NCBI RefSeq assembly: GCF_008107645.1
Contig: NZ_SDGY01000001.1
Span: 963,630-1,027,629 of the forward strand
Source of the DNA: Leuconostoc litchii
GTDB lineage: Bacteria; Bacillota; Bacilli; Lactobacillales; Lactobacillaceae
Direction: 5' to 3'
DNA length: 64,000 bases
Position 1 is the stretch's first letter, and every line of letters starts with the position of its first letter. A model generated the notes under the pieces. The model made no database searches, was not told the origin of the DNA, and saw only the letters and a program-made list of their open reading frames with translations. Shown here piece by piece: positions 44,286 through 52,854 of this stretch. Made by a program: the position numbers and the translations under genes.

Positions 44286-44981
44286 ATGAGTCAATGGTTT
44301 ACAAATACATTCCCTAACGTTGTTTATCAAGGCTGGAGTGGCGATACAGGTTGGTGGACTTCTATCGTGCAAACGTTATACATGACTTTCTGGTCAGCTA
44401 TTTTTGGTGGTATTCTTGGCTTGATTTTTGGGCTTGGGTTAATCCTAACATCCCCAAGAGGTATTACACCCAATAAAACATTATTTTGGATTTTTGATAA
44501 AGTAGTCTCTGTTTTCCGTGCAATTCCATTTATTATTTTACTAGCATTTATTGCACCATTTACTAAATTAATTGTTGGCACACAAATTGGTACAACTGCT
44601 GCATTAGTACCACTTGCGCTTGGTGTATTTCCATTTTATGCTCGTCAAATACAGGTGGCATTAGCTGAAGTAGACAGTGGGATTGTTGAAGCAGCCCAAG
44701 CTATCGGTTCTTCTTTCTGGGACATTGTTTTTGGTGTCTATTTACGAGAAGGTCTTTCTGAAATTATTCGTGTGTCAACAGTGACCTTGATTAGCTTGAT
44801 TGGTTTAACTGCAATGGCCGGTGCCATTGGCGCTGGTGGTTTAGGTAACATGGCTATCTCATATGGATACAATCGTTTTGCTACTGACACAACTCTAGTC
44901 GCAACACTATTAGTCTTAATTCTTGTGCTTGTAGTCCAAGTTACTGGCGATATTCTTGCAAAAAAGTTTAATCATAAATAA
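44286..44981 (+). CDS. metI: Methionine ABC transporter permease MetI
   Basis: 231 residues, five transmembrane segments and the EAA loop (E-A-A-Q-A-I-G-S-S) that docks with MetN. Near the end G-A-I-G-A-G-G-L-G-N-M is typical of MetI. It completes the MetQ-N-I importer. Two bases after metN; operon ends at the 44983-45017 terminator. Confidence 0.93.
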   Translation: MSQWFTNTFPNVVYQGWSGDTGWWTSIVQTLYMTFWSAIFGGILGLIFGLGLILTSPRGITPNKTLFWIFDKVVSVFRAIPFIILLAFIAPFTKLIVGTQIGTTAALVPLALGVFPFYARQIQVALAEVDSGIVEAAQAIGSSFWDIVFGVYLREGLSEIIRVSTVTLISLIGLTAMAGAIGAGGLGNMAISYGYNRFATDTTLVATLLVLILVLVVQVTGDILAKKFNHK

Positions 44982-44982
44982 T

Positions 44983-45017
44983 AAAAAAACTGTTTGATAT
45001 ATCAAACAGTTTTTTTT
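44983..45017. terminator. Bidirectional terminator between metI and gntR
   Basis: AAAAAAACTGTTTGATATATCAAACAGTTTTTTT, a perfect palindrome flanked by A and T runs. Confidence 0.93.
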
Positions 45018-45022
45018 ATTAT

Positions 45023-45721
45023 TTATCTCGTTAATGTAAATTCAAAACGTTCGCCAACATAGTAAGATCTTACATATTCAAATGGCGTATCATGTTGATC
45101 ATATGATACCTGACGAACTGATAATATAGGATCACCACGTTTAATTTCCAATAATTCAGCTAACCGTTCATTAGCCAATGTTGCAGTTATGGTCTGTTCA
45201 GCATGGCCAGGATAGATGCCCGCAGATGCTAAAGTAGTATAAAGCGATTCTGTTAGAGCAGTACGAGAAAATGAATGAATAAATTTAATAGGTAATGTCG
45301 TACGCTCTAACAAAATTGGCTCATCGTCGCCAAGTCGTAATCGTTCCATAACCAACACTTTATCCATATTATCAAGCTTTAAATGCTCAATTTCAGAGGC
45401 TGATGGTGAAGTTGTTTTATAGCTCACCGTAATCGTATGTGCAGCTCGTCCAGTAGCCGCCATTAACTCTGTAAAACTAGTAACACCAAGGGCTCGCTCA
45501 GAAACTTTTTGTTCAGCAACATAGGTTCCAGAACCGACTTTTCTTTCCAAAATCCCCTCATCGACCAGAGTCTGAACCGCTTGACGTAAGGTCATTCGAG
45601 ATACATCAAATGCTAAAGCCAACTCTCTTTCAGATGGTAAGCGTTCTTGCGGTTGCCACTCACCAGCTTCAATACGAGACAATATTTGATTGTGAATTTC
45701 GATATATCGAGGTTTACCCAT
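45023..45721 (-). CDS. GntR/HutC-family repressor, NagR-like
   Basis: About 232 residues from the ATG at 45721. N-terminal winged helix (R-L-P-S-E-R-E-L-A ... S-R-M-T-L-R-Q-A-V) and a C-terminal UTRA ligand domain (about 85-230). Similar proteins (NagR/YvoA, DasR) respond to GlcNAc-6-phosphate or glucosamine-6-phosphate. The gene overlaps the nagA stop by eight bases (ATGGGTAA), and a matching operator lies in the nagA promoter, so it probably represses its own operon. Confidence 0.88.
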   Translation of the reverse strand: MGKPRYIEIHNQILSRIEAGEWQPQERLPSERELALAFDVSRMTLRQAVQTLVDEGILERKVGSGTYVAEQKVSERALGVTSFTELMAATGRAAHTITVSYKTTSPSASEIEHLKLDNMDKVLVMERLRLGDDEPILLERTTLPIKFIHSFSRTALTESLYTTLASAGIYPGHAEQTITATLANERLAELLEIKRGDPILSVRQVSYDQHDTPFEYVRSYYVGERFEFTLTR

Positions 45722-46862
45722 TGTTTTCCCGTGCAAAACGACGACCAAATGAATATGTCGCCTCTAAGTGCAATTCCTTGTTAAAAATATTAAAATCAGC
45801 ATCCTTACCTTCAGATAAGTTGCCTTTTTGTGTTAAACCAAATTCCTTTGCTTGGTTAACTGAACTCATTTGAACCGCATCATTAATGTCGGCACTTGTG
45901 AATTTTTGAATGTTAGTAAACGCGTCATCGTAAGCTAATACCGAACCAGCTAAATGGCCATTATCTAAACGAGCTTGTTTATTCTTAACAGTAACTTTTT
46001 GACCACCAAGTTCAGATATACCATTTCCTAATCCTTCAGCTCGCATTGAATCAGTTACTAACTCTAATCCATGCGCACCTTTGATACTAAAAGCTAATTG
46101 TAACATGTCAGGAACAATATGAAAACCGTCAGCAATTATTTCACCAGTAACAGAGCTCTCTAACATACCATGACCAGTTACACCTGGTTCCCGATGATGC
46201 AATGGTCGTTGTGCATTGTATAAATGAGTAATATGTGTGGCCCGTGAGTGTATCAATTGAGCTCTTGTCGCATTTGAGTGACCTATTGACGGAATGATAT
46301 GGTGTTGCAACATAAACTCTTCAAAATCAGGGATACCACCATTTTCTGGTGCATAAGTCACTAAGCGAATACGTTCACCTGAAAGCTTATACCATCTTTT
46401 TAAAAGTTCTGTATCTGGATTAATAATATATTCTTCCGGCTGTGCACCCATAAAAACTTTATTAATAAAAGGTCCTTCTAAATGAATACCTTGAATTACT
46501 GGATTAGTTTTCGCAACTTGATCAATTGTTTTTAGAGCTTGTTCGATATTTTCTGGAGATTGAGTAATTGTGGTTGGAAATAGTGACGTAATACCTTCCG
46601 TAACCATTTTATTAACCATAATACTCATTTTATCTGGATCCCCATCCATGGTATCCAAGCCATAACCACCATGTTTATGAACATCAATAAAACCCGGCAC
46701 TATAATTTTATCTGTTGCTTCATCAATCAACTCATCTTCAGATTTTGCTTGAAAGTTATTCATATAGCCAACTTCTTCAATTGTATCTGTAAAACGCATA
46801 AAGGCGCTTTCTAAATGTTGATAACCTGTATAAAGATTAATGTTCTTAATTAATTTTGCCAT
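45714..46862 (-). CDS. nagA: N-acetylglucosamine-6-phosphate deacetylase
   Basis: About 382 residues. Metal motif D-V-H-K-H-G-G, H-L-E-G-P-F, G-H-S-N-A-T and H-L-Y-N-A-Q (His ligands), V-T-D-S-M-R-A-E with the catalytic Asp. It converts GlcNAc-6-P to GlcN-6-P and acetate, feeding wall recycling or glycolysis. ATG at 46862 fits the family N-terminus (M-A-K-L-I-K-N) but has no ribosome-binding site; an AGGAGG followed three bases later by an in-frame GTG (11 codons upstream) is the alternative. First gene of nagA-gntR. Confidence 0.9.
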   Translation of the reverse strand: MAKLIKNINLYTGYQHLESAFMRFTDTIEEVGYMNNFQAKSEDELIDEATDKIIVPGFIDVHKHGGYGLDTMDGDPDKMSIMVNKMVTEGITSLFPTTITQSPENIEQALKTIDQVAKTNPVIQGIHLEGPFINKVFMGAQPEEYIINPDTELLKRWYKLSGERIRLVTYAPENGGIPDFEEFMLQHHIIPSIGHSNATRAQLIHSRATHITHLYNAQRPLHHREPGVTGHGMLESSVTGEIIADGFHIVPDMLQLAFSIKGAHGLELVTDSMRAEGLGNGISELGGQKVTVKNKQARLDNGHLAGSVLAYDDAFTNIQKFTSADINDAVQMSSVNQAKEFGLTQKGNLSEGKDADFNIFNKELHLEATYSFGRRFARENNG

Positions 46863-46939
46863 AATGTCTGATGTTATGCAGAAAAAGCGTAACACATTCC
46901 TCCTATGTTTACCAAAACAGTGACTGTATCTATGATTAC

Positions 46940-46968
46940 AGTATAATTGGTCTAGACCTATTATGCAA
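46940..46968 (-). promoter_or_regulatory. nagA promoter with NagR-type operator in the spacer
   Basis: Minus strand TTGCAT (46968-46963), 17-base spacer, TATACT (46945-46940). The spacer contains TAGGTCTAGACCAAT, whose GGTCTAGACC (46949-46958) is a perfect palindrome matching the DasR/NagR dre core TGGTCTAGACCA. A second inverted repeat ACTGTA...TACAGT (46923-46942) covers the -10 end and start site. Confidence 0.82.
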
Positions 46969-46980
46969 ATTTTATACATT

Positions 46981-47003
46981 AAAAAAAAAAACGCTACAGC
47001 GTT
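46981..47003 (-). terminator. Terminator of pgpA
   Basis: Minus-strand AACGCT-GT-AGCGTT followed by a run of eleven or more T. Confidence 0.85.
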
Positions 47004-47520
47004 ATTCTTGATTTGGTAAAATTGTATCGACCATTCCTGTAGCATATTTATGGGCCACTTTAGAAGCAGCAGCTGCTGCTAAAGCGCCTACAATATCATC
47101 TGCGAATGTCGTTACTGCCTCAGATGTCTTCCCTTTACGATCGAGTTCACCTACTAAGCCGACTTTCGTTTTGTCAATGTAACCATAATTAGTTACACCA
47201 ATCGTATCAAATGACATTGCAATTGCTGAACCAATTGTTTCATCAACACCAAAAAGGCCATCATCATTTTCGACTAAATCTTGTAAGGGCGATTCTAACA
47301 AATGTGCTTCCGCTAAACGGTCTAATTCTAAACCAACCCATACCTGATGTTGAACTACGCGCTTATGTAAAATGCTTTTAACCGCTTCCTCCACTTGATT
47401 CAATGTCAAACCTTCTACGTAAGATTGTTCATTATCAAAAGCTATCTGAGCTATCTCTGGGATAGTGATATGATGAGCAGCTAATTTTGCTACTGTATTT
47501 TCGTAAGTTGCATACTGCAT
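47002..47520 (-). CDS. pgpA: PgpA/YutG-family phosphatidylglycerophosphatase-like protein
   Basis: 172 residues. The core G-V-D-E-T-I-G-S-A-I-A-M-S-F-D-T-I-G and D-R-K-G-K-T-S-E-A-V-T-T-F-A-D-D-I-V match the soluble PgpA family (B. subtilis YutG). Homologues dephosphorylate phosphatidylglycerophosphate; those lacking the membrane helices, as here, are less certain. GGGGGAAA ribosome-binding site. Single gene. Confidence 0.78.
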   Translation of the reverse strand: MQYATYENTVAKLAAHHITIPEIAQIAFDNEQSYVEGLTLNQVEEAVKSILHKRVVQHQVWVGLELDRLAEAHLLESPLQDLVENDDGLFGVDETIGSAIAMSFDTIGVTNYGYIDKTKVGLVGELDRKGKTSEAVTTFADDIVGALAAAAASKVAHKYATGMVDTILPNQE

Positions 47521-47618
47521 AGATTTCCCCCTTGAAGTATTTTAACCAGTATAACGAATTTATTTGTGAATTACCACTTGCAAATTAGGTGAAGGTTCTG
47601 TAAAATATATAAAGTAAT

Positions 47619-47690
47619 TGCCCCTTGGCCAAGCGGTAAGGCGGTGGCTTCTGGTGCCACTACGCGCTGGTTCGAATCCAGCAGGGGCAA
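47619..47690 (+). tRNA. tRNA-Gln (anticodon CTG)
   Basis: Acceptor TGCCCCT/AGGGGCA closes perfectly; anticodon stem GTGGC/GCCAC with loop TTCTGGT gives CTG, reading CAG. T arm GCTGG-TTCGAAT-CCAGC. No CCA encoded. Confidence 0.93.
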
Positions 47691-47694
47691 TTAA

Positions 47695-47731
47695 TAAAAA
47701 AGGATGACTCAGTAAAGTCATCCTTTTTTTA
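47695..47731. terminator. Bidirectional terminator between tRNA-Gln and alr
   Basis: AAAAAGGATGACT-CAGTA-AAGTCATCCTTTTTTT hairpin with A and T flanks. Confidence 0.9.
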
Positions 47732-47734
47732 TTT

Positions 47735-48856
47735 TTACGGCACAATGATGCGCTGCAAACGTGGGGAAAAATCATTCATCAAAGGAACAATATTGCATTG
47801 TGTATAGTCGGCTAATTCTTCCATGGTAATTGTCTCATCACCTACACTACCAATCAAAGTTACCATCATCCCCACAGGAACAGGATTTTCTACAAAGGCC
47901 ATCGATTGATCCATTGCTACCCCTCCCGCAATGTGTCCCACTTGACCGTCAGCCATTAAAACGCGCATTCCACTGGCATTGAAAGGGTATCCATCTGAAT
48001 GCCCAATTGGCATAGTAATTAAATAGCCATCTTGTGGTGCACGAAATGTAACTCCGTATCCAACTGCCTCACCTGCTTTGATTGGTTTGCTATTCACAAC
48101 TTCAACCTTTAATGATAGTACAGGAATTAATTCGAAGGGCATTGGCATGGTTGGATCTGATCCATTTATGCCAAACAAACCGATTCCTAAACGAACTATA
48201 TCCGTATTAATTTTTTCAGGATACCAAGTTGCTATACCTGTATTTGCAAAATGTGTTTCGTTAGGCTTGGCTGGTAAGTTATATGTCAATCGTTGCCATT
48301 CCGAAACTTGAAAATCAACATAGTCAACATTAGGCGTATCAGCAGTAGCAAAATGTGTCCATAAACTTTGAAAAATAAGTGTTTTCTCGGCTGATACTAC
48401 TTTTATAGCCGCTACCAAATCATCATGATTCTTAAAACCAATCCGGTTCAAACCAGTATCAACCGGCAAAGAAACTTTTAATGATAGGTTAGTACCACTT
48501 AGTTGCTTAGCAGCAGTAAGAAGGGATTTTTTCGTACTAAATGCTAACGTAATGTTTCTTTCGGCAGCTAACCGAACATATGTTGGATCTGTCAACCCTA
48601 GAACATCTATAGGTTCTGTATACCCCAAGTCACGTAGTGCCAGTGCTTCATCAAGCATTGCCATGCCAAAACGTGTCGCACCGGCTTTGACACTCAAAGC
48701 TGCCATTTCTGGTAACCCATGTGAAAAGGCATTGGCTTTCAAAACAGCCATAATTTCTTTGGCATGCGCATTGGCTTTAATGACTTTCAAGTTATGAACA
48801 ACCGCCGCTTGCGATAGTTCAATGGTAGCATGCCGATGTGGTGCATTATAATTCAT
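47735..48856 (-). CDS. alr: Alanine racemase
   Basis: 373 residues. PLP-binding lysine in A-V-L-K-A-N-A-F-S-H-G; this usually reads V-K-A-N-A-Y-G-H-G, so the Tyr-Gly pair is Phe-Ser. The second catalytic Tyr is in A-V-G-Y-G-V-T-F and the C-terminal S-V-G-D-E-T-I-T-M segment is typical. It makes D-Ala for the cell wall. Single gene; a TATAAT box about 50 bases upstream is a plausible promoter. Confidence 0.93.
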   Translation of the reverse strand: MNYNAPHRHATIELSQAAVVHNLKVIKANAHAKEIMAVLKANAFSHGLPEMAALSVKAGATRFGMAMLDEALALRDLGYTEPIDVLGLTDPTYVRLAAERNITLAFSTKKSLLTAAKQLSGTNLSLKVSLPVDTGLNRIGFKNHDDLVAAIKVVSAEKTLIFQSLWTHFATADTPNVDYVDFQVSEWQRLTYNLPAKPNETHFANTGIATWYPEKINTDIVRLGIGLFGINGSDPTMPMPFELIPVLSLKVEVVNSKPIKAGEAVGYGVTFRAPQDGYLITMPIGHSDGYPFNASGMRVLMADGQVGHIAGGVAMDQSMAFVENPVPVGMMVTLIGSVGDETITMEELADYTQCNIVPLMNDFSPRLQRIIVP

Positions 48857-48943
48857 TCATTTTCACACTTTCATTTTATAGTTTTTCCTCATCTATTTCT
48901 TTTCATTATACAATAATACAAAAGCTTTATAAAATCATACATT

Positions 48944-48979
48944 TATTTAGCTTGCTTCAACTATTTAGCTTGCTTCAAC
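48944..48979. repeat. 18-bp tandem duplication
   Basis: TATTTAGCTTGCTTCAAC occurs twice in direct succession (48944-48961 and 48962-48979) in the alr/topB intergenic space, upstream of the alr promoter. No function is apparent. Confidence 0.9.
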
Positions 48980-49037
48980 ATTATTACAATAAAAAATACA
49001 TGTTGGCACTCAATTTGCTACTACACTCTCCAAGAAA

Positions 49038-49084
49038 TTAAAAAAGCATACTCAACCTAAGTAAGGTCGATTATGCTTTTTTTG
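49038..49084. terminator. Terminator of topB
   Basis: AAAAAAGCATA ... TATGCTTTTTT hairpin; the minus-strand copy has a T run directly after the topB stop. Confidence 0.85.
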
Positions 49085-51161
49085 TCTTAGGATTCAGTTT
49101 AAACCCATAAAAGGTATTACCCTTGAAAGTTTGTTTTGCCATTTTACCAACTGCAGTATACTCTTTGCCACGTTTCGATTTAGCTAAAAAACTAATTTCA
49201 GCACCAGTAAGCAATTTTTGCAATTCTTCATCAGAAAAAAGGTGTCCACTCCATTCACGAGCAAAAGTAATTTCTTTACCTTGCCAGATACCAACCATTT
49301 TTTCAGACACTTTTCGTGGTTTTTTCACACTCGGTTTTGGTTTACCAAGGACTGATTCAAGTATTTGTGCGTTATTTAACATAATAGGCATATCATGTTC
49401 AACTACCTTAGTCACTGAATCTAATACTTGTGGCATAGTCAATTCAAAACGTCCTACCTGATCCATCATTTCAAATAAACGCTCCGTAATCTTTGGGGAA
49501 GCAATCCATGTGCCTTTAACCATGATAGCAGACACTAATCCTGTTTCCGTCAAGTCCAATTTACCTCGTTTTTCAGATATCATTGCTTTTGTACCACGTG
49601 ATATATCAGATAAAGTAGATACTCGGGTAGCACCAGTACCGACATTATGTTTTTCTAAAAAGGCCATAATCCATTTTGTTGTTGGTGTTTGTGGCTTTGA
49701 ATTTGCACCTTCATATAAATACGGTACCGCTTGTGGTCCCAATTGGCCATTAGTTTCCCCTTCTTGATCATTTCCTTCAACTTTAGTCGCCTTCTGTGAG
49801 TCATAAACTAACTTAAAATTCAACTCAATAGGCACGTTGAATGCTGTTTTGAATTCAGGATAATCTTTTAAATTAGCTGTGACATGATCATAAACATAAT
49901 CCTCTGCTAACATAGCCAAGTAGTTTTTAGCCAACACTTCATAAATTGCTGGTCCACTAGCACCAAATTTTGATAAGGATTCTGTTGATTGTGGCACGTT
50001 TTCACCTGGTCGGTTCGCACCATGCGCCCCTTGTGACTTAACATGTGTTTTTCTAGGTGCCCGATGAGTCAATAACGTCTTGTCCACACCAACAAGATCT
50101 GCAATTTTATCAATCCTTGACAATAATTCATTAAACTGCTCAGGTGTTACCGTCTTGTCTTCCGTACGCGGATAGGAAACGATTTGTGCCTCATACATTT
50201 TTTGGTAGGTACTTAATACTTCTTTAGAAGAAAAGCCACGAGGTGCCAATATAGAGGCTAATCCGGCTAAATCTAACAGTTTGCCAGGCGCTTGTGTTCG
50301 TATTTGATGCTTTTCATTCACTACCTCAGTATCATGATAATTGTTGAGATCTGCTGCTGCTTGTTCTTTCGTCTTAAAACGCCATGGTATTATATCCCCT
50401 TGTGGTGTAATACGTCCAAAAATGTGGCCTGCTTGATCCTTAAACTTGATCTCAAAATATGGTGTTTTAACATAGTTTTTAATAGCTTCAAGTTGTTGAT
50501 AAATACGCCAAACAATAACAGATTTCAACCGTCCTTCACGTGCAACTACCTTAAACCCTGCCTTTTTAGCTGCGGTGGTTGCAATTCTTGTTAACTGCAT
50601 AGAAGCGAAATCCCAGCGGTTACGACTCTCGCCTTTAACATACTCACCATCAGCATGTTTGTCAGACACATCTCGTAATGAAACCATAGCTTTTTTAATA
50701 CCAGATACTGATTCATCCATAAAATTCGCCCGTAATACCTGTCTACGCCACCCAATCGCATCCAAGGCTTCCCAAGCGAGTAATTCACCTTCTCCAGATG
50801 GATCTGTATCAGTTGCAATCACAATCGCATCGTATCCTAATTTAGACTCTTTTTTCAATTCGTCAATGAGCTTCTTTGTTGATTCAACCTTGCCTGTACG
50901 CATATTACGTTGTCGAATATAGGTCCGTGCCCAAGAAAAGTCATCCAAATTCCATGGTAAATGTTTCACTAACCAAGATTTATACTGCTTTTTCAAATCT
51001 TCGACCACCATCTCTTCAGGGTCTTTTAAGGTCATCACATGACCACGTAGGTTTGTAATTTTATAATTAAAATTATTGAACATACCTGTTTTTCCGCCCA
51101 TTGCTTTCGCAAAATTAGTGGCCGCAGACGGTTTTTCGGTTAAAATAAGATATTTTGACAT
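49071..51161 (-). CDS. topB: DNA topoisomerase III (type IA)
   Basis: 696 residues. TOPRIM acidic motif T-D-T-D-P-S-G-E-G-E, active-site tyrosine in S-Y-P-R-T-E-D, and a late G-T-G-A-T-R motif. No zinc fingers and no cysteine. Its C-terminal ~100 residues include a short topoisomerase C-terminal repeat (G-K-E-I-T-F-A-R-E-W-S-G-H). It unlinks DNA, helping decatenation. Chromosomal context with no mobile genes around. Confidence 0.9.
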   Translation of the reverse strand: MSKYLILTEKPSAATNFAKAMGGKTGMFNNFNYKITNLRGHVMTLKDPEEMVVEDLKKQYKSWLVKHLPWNLDDFSWARTYIRQRNMRTGKVESTKKLIDELKKESKLGYDAIVIATDTDPSGEGELLAWEALDAIGWRRQVLRANFMDESVSGIKKAMVSLRDVSDKHADGEYVKGESRNRWDFASMQLTRIATTAAKKAGFKVVAREGRLKSVIVWRIYQQLEAIKNYVKTPYFEIKFKDQAGHIFGRITPQGDIIPWRFKTKEQAAADLNNYHDTEVVNEKHQIRTQAPGKLLDLAGLASILAPRGFSSKEVLSTYQKMYEAQIVSYPRTEDKTVTPEQFNELLSRIDKIADLVGVDKTLLTHRAPRKTHVKSQGAHGANRPGENVPQSTESLSKFGASGPAIYEVLAKNYLAMLAEDYVYDHVTANLKDYPEFKTAFNVPIELNFKLVYDSQKATKVEGNDQEGETNGQLGPQAVPYLYEGANSKPQTPTTKWIMAFLEKHNVGTGATRVSTLSDISRGTKAMISEKRGKLDLTETGLVSAIMVKGTWIASPKITERLFEMMDQVGRFELTMPQVLDSVTKVVEHDMPIMLNNAQILESVLGKPKPSVKKPRKVSEKMVGIWQGKEITFAREWSGHLFSDEELQKLLTGAEISFLAKSKRGKEYTAVGKMAKQTFKGNTFYGFKLNPKTKKA

Positions 51162-51251
51162 AAGGAATTGATTGACTATCTTTCTTAAGTTAGTTTATTC
51201 TATTTTAACAGATTAGCGTTTTATCTGTGAAAACACATTATCTTTTCAACA

Positions 51252-51292
51252 TTAAAAGCGACACAACAGAATAGTGTTGTATCGCTTTTAAT
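51252..51292 (-). terminator. Terminator of the ABC-LytTR operon
   Basis: Minus-strand AAAGCGATACAACA ... TGTTGTGTCGCTTTT (one U-G), just after the DUF3021 gene. Confidence 0.88.
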
Positions 51293-51688
51293 TTACTTTA
51301 GTTCATTTCTGTTTTTCAACTGCTCATTAATGCGTCGCGCATTAGCTTCCCCTTGTTTCCGGAAATAAATAAAAATAATGACGTAAGTAATCACAAATGT
51401 TGGTAAATTGGCAAACGAAATTTCATTATTTCCAAAAGTTAACCCAATAAACAAATAATAAGTAGCCATTTCTAGCAAAAAGTGGCTAATAAGTTGCACA
51501 ATAAACGTGATGTTATCATATTCAAAAATAAGAGATAATAGGCCCATAATCGCACTCATTGTCATTAACAACACAAACTGTTTGATTGAGGGCGTGCCTT
51601 GATTTAACGTAAACGACAATAAAGAAATAAAGGATCCTATCCCGATACCAACAAATAAATACACTATTGTTACTTTAAAATACTTCAT
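51293..51688 (-). CDS. DUF3021 membrane protein
   Basis: 131 residues with four hydrophobic segments (about 5-27, 38-54, 61-81, 92-110) and a basic C-tail. This is the DUF3021 family, which nearly always follows a LytTR regulator and is thought to act as its membrane partner or inhibitor. Overlaps the lytTR gene by 14 bases. Confidence 0.85.
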   Translation of the reverse strand: MKYFKVTIVYLFVGIGIGSFISLLSFTLNQGTPSIKQFVLLMTMSAIMGLLSLIFEYDNITFIVQLISHFLLEMATYYLFIGLTFGNNEISFANLPTFVITYVIIFIYFRKQGEANARRINEQLKNRNELK

Positions 51689-52142
51689 CTGCTGTACTCC
51701 CTTCTAATCTATTCAAAATGCCTTTAATAAACCTTCTCGACACGGTAACGCGTGTTCTGTTTGTCAAAAATGCATAATAATTACCAGAAAAAGCAGCTTC
51801 CATCTTTGACAAGTAAGATAAATTCATCACTTCAGATTTAGAAATTTGTATAAAATCAGATTGTGGATTTTCTTCTAAAAATTTTTTTAATGTCTTTCTA
51901 GTCGTTACGGTGTGATTATTTTTGAGCCTAAAAGTTAAATCATTGCCATAACTTTCAACTAAGATAATATCCGCTTTATCAACAACACGAATGCTGTCAA
52001 TCGTTTTGATTGCCATCTGACGCGAAGAAGAACTTTTTGATTTGAGGTATTGAGCAATATCTGCTAGTTGTTCAACATCACGACCTGAAATCACAACTTG
52101 AATGTCTTTTAATCTGTCATCAATATTGATGCTTATGTTCAT
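51675..52142 (-). CDS. LytTR-family DNA-binding regulator
   Basis: 155 residues; the C-terminal ~100 form a LytTR domain (D-F-I-Q-I-S-K-S-E-V-M-N-L and F-L-T-N-R-T-R-V-T-V-S-R-R-F). There is no receiver domain, so it is a one-component regulator of the LytTR Regulatory System type. It overlaps the permease gene by 23 bases and DUF3021 by 14; probably autoregulates the operon. Confidence 0.88.
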   Translation of the reverse strand: MNISINIDDRLKDIQVVISGRDVEQLADIAQYLKSKSSSSRQMAIKTIDSIRVVDKADIILVESYGNDLTFRLKNNHTVTTRKTLKKFLEENPQSDFIQISKSEVMNLSYLSKMEAAFSGNYYAFLTNRTRVTVSRRFIKGILNRLEGSTADEVF

Positions 52143-52854
52143 TTTTATTGCCTACAACCACTTTCATAACTACACCCAAAATAATCAACAAAATAATCAA
52201 ATATAGTCCTATTTTACCAGAAATATAGCCAGTATCAGAAAGATGATTTGTATAGTTCGTGACAAACAATTTAATTGGCAAATAGTCACCTAACTTCCCT
52301 ATGTTAAGATTACCCATAATATTGCAGACAATCATGATGCCAAAGTAACTAATCATAGAAATGCCATAAACACGAGAAAATTTTTTTAAAATTATAGTCA
52401 ATATAAAAACAATCATGAAATATACAGCCGTGTTCAATACTTGAAAAACAGCCATTTGAATTATAATTGACCAACTCGGCCAAGATAAATCAAAATGAGA
52501 CAGGAAAATCCAAGAATACAGAACACTCGATAACAATACAAATACTGTTAATGATATAAATTTATGCACAGCTTGTGAAACACGTGAATAACCTAAAAGT
52601 TCAGCACGTAATGTAAATCCTTGTTCCATTTCCTGTGAAAATAGTGACCCGAATCCGACAAATACCATTGAAAGCGGTATTGTACAAAAGAAACTCAGAT
52701 ATAGTTGATTCAATGCTTGCGGTATGTGTGAATAACTACTACCAAAGACTAACGCCATCATCGGTGCAAATGCAAATCCAAAGATTAAAGTAATCATATT
52801 ACCTAATAAATTTTGTAGTTCAAAAATTAATTTTCTTTTTCTAACCATGTACAT
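52120..52854 (-). CDS. ABC-2-type transporter permease
   Basis: 244 residues, six hydrophobic segments. No strong family signature beyond ABC-2-like topology. It forms an exporter with the preceding ATPase; bacteriocin/antibiotic defence or lipid export are typical jobs of such LytTR-linked pairs. Overlaps the ATPase gene by 14 bases. Confidence 0.8.
   Translation of the reverse strand: MYMVRKRKLIFELQNLLGNMITLIFGFAFAPMMALVFGSSYSHIPQALNQLYLSFFCTIPLSMVFVGFGSLFSQEMEQGFTLRAELLGYSRVSQAVHKFISLTVFVLLSSVLYSWIFLSHFDLSWPSWSIIIQMAVFQVLNTAVYFMIVFILTIILKKFSRVYGISMISYFGIMIVCNIMGNLNIGKLGDYLPIKLFVTNYTNHLSDTGYISGKIGLYLIILLIILGVVMKVVVGNKNEHKHQY

Noticed and set aside
47560-47775. Minus-strand 71-codon frame
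   Set aside because: Runs antisense through tRNA-Gln and its terminator and into alr; not a gene.
48944-48979. 18-bp tandem repeat as an operator pair
   Set aside because: Only two copies, no palindrome, and far from the alr -10 box; probably a simple duplication.
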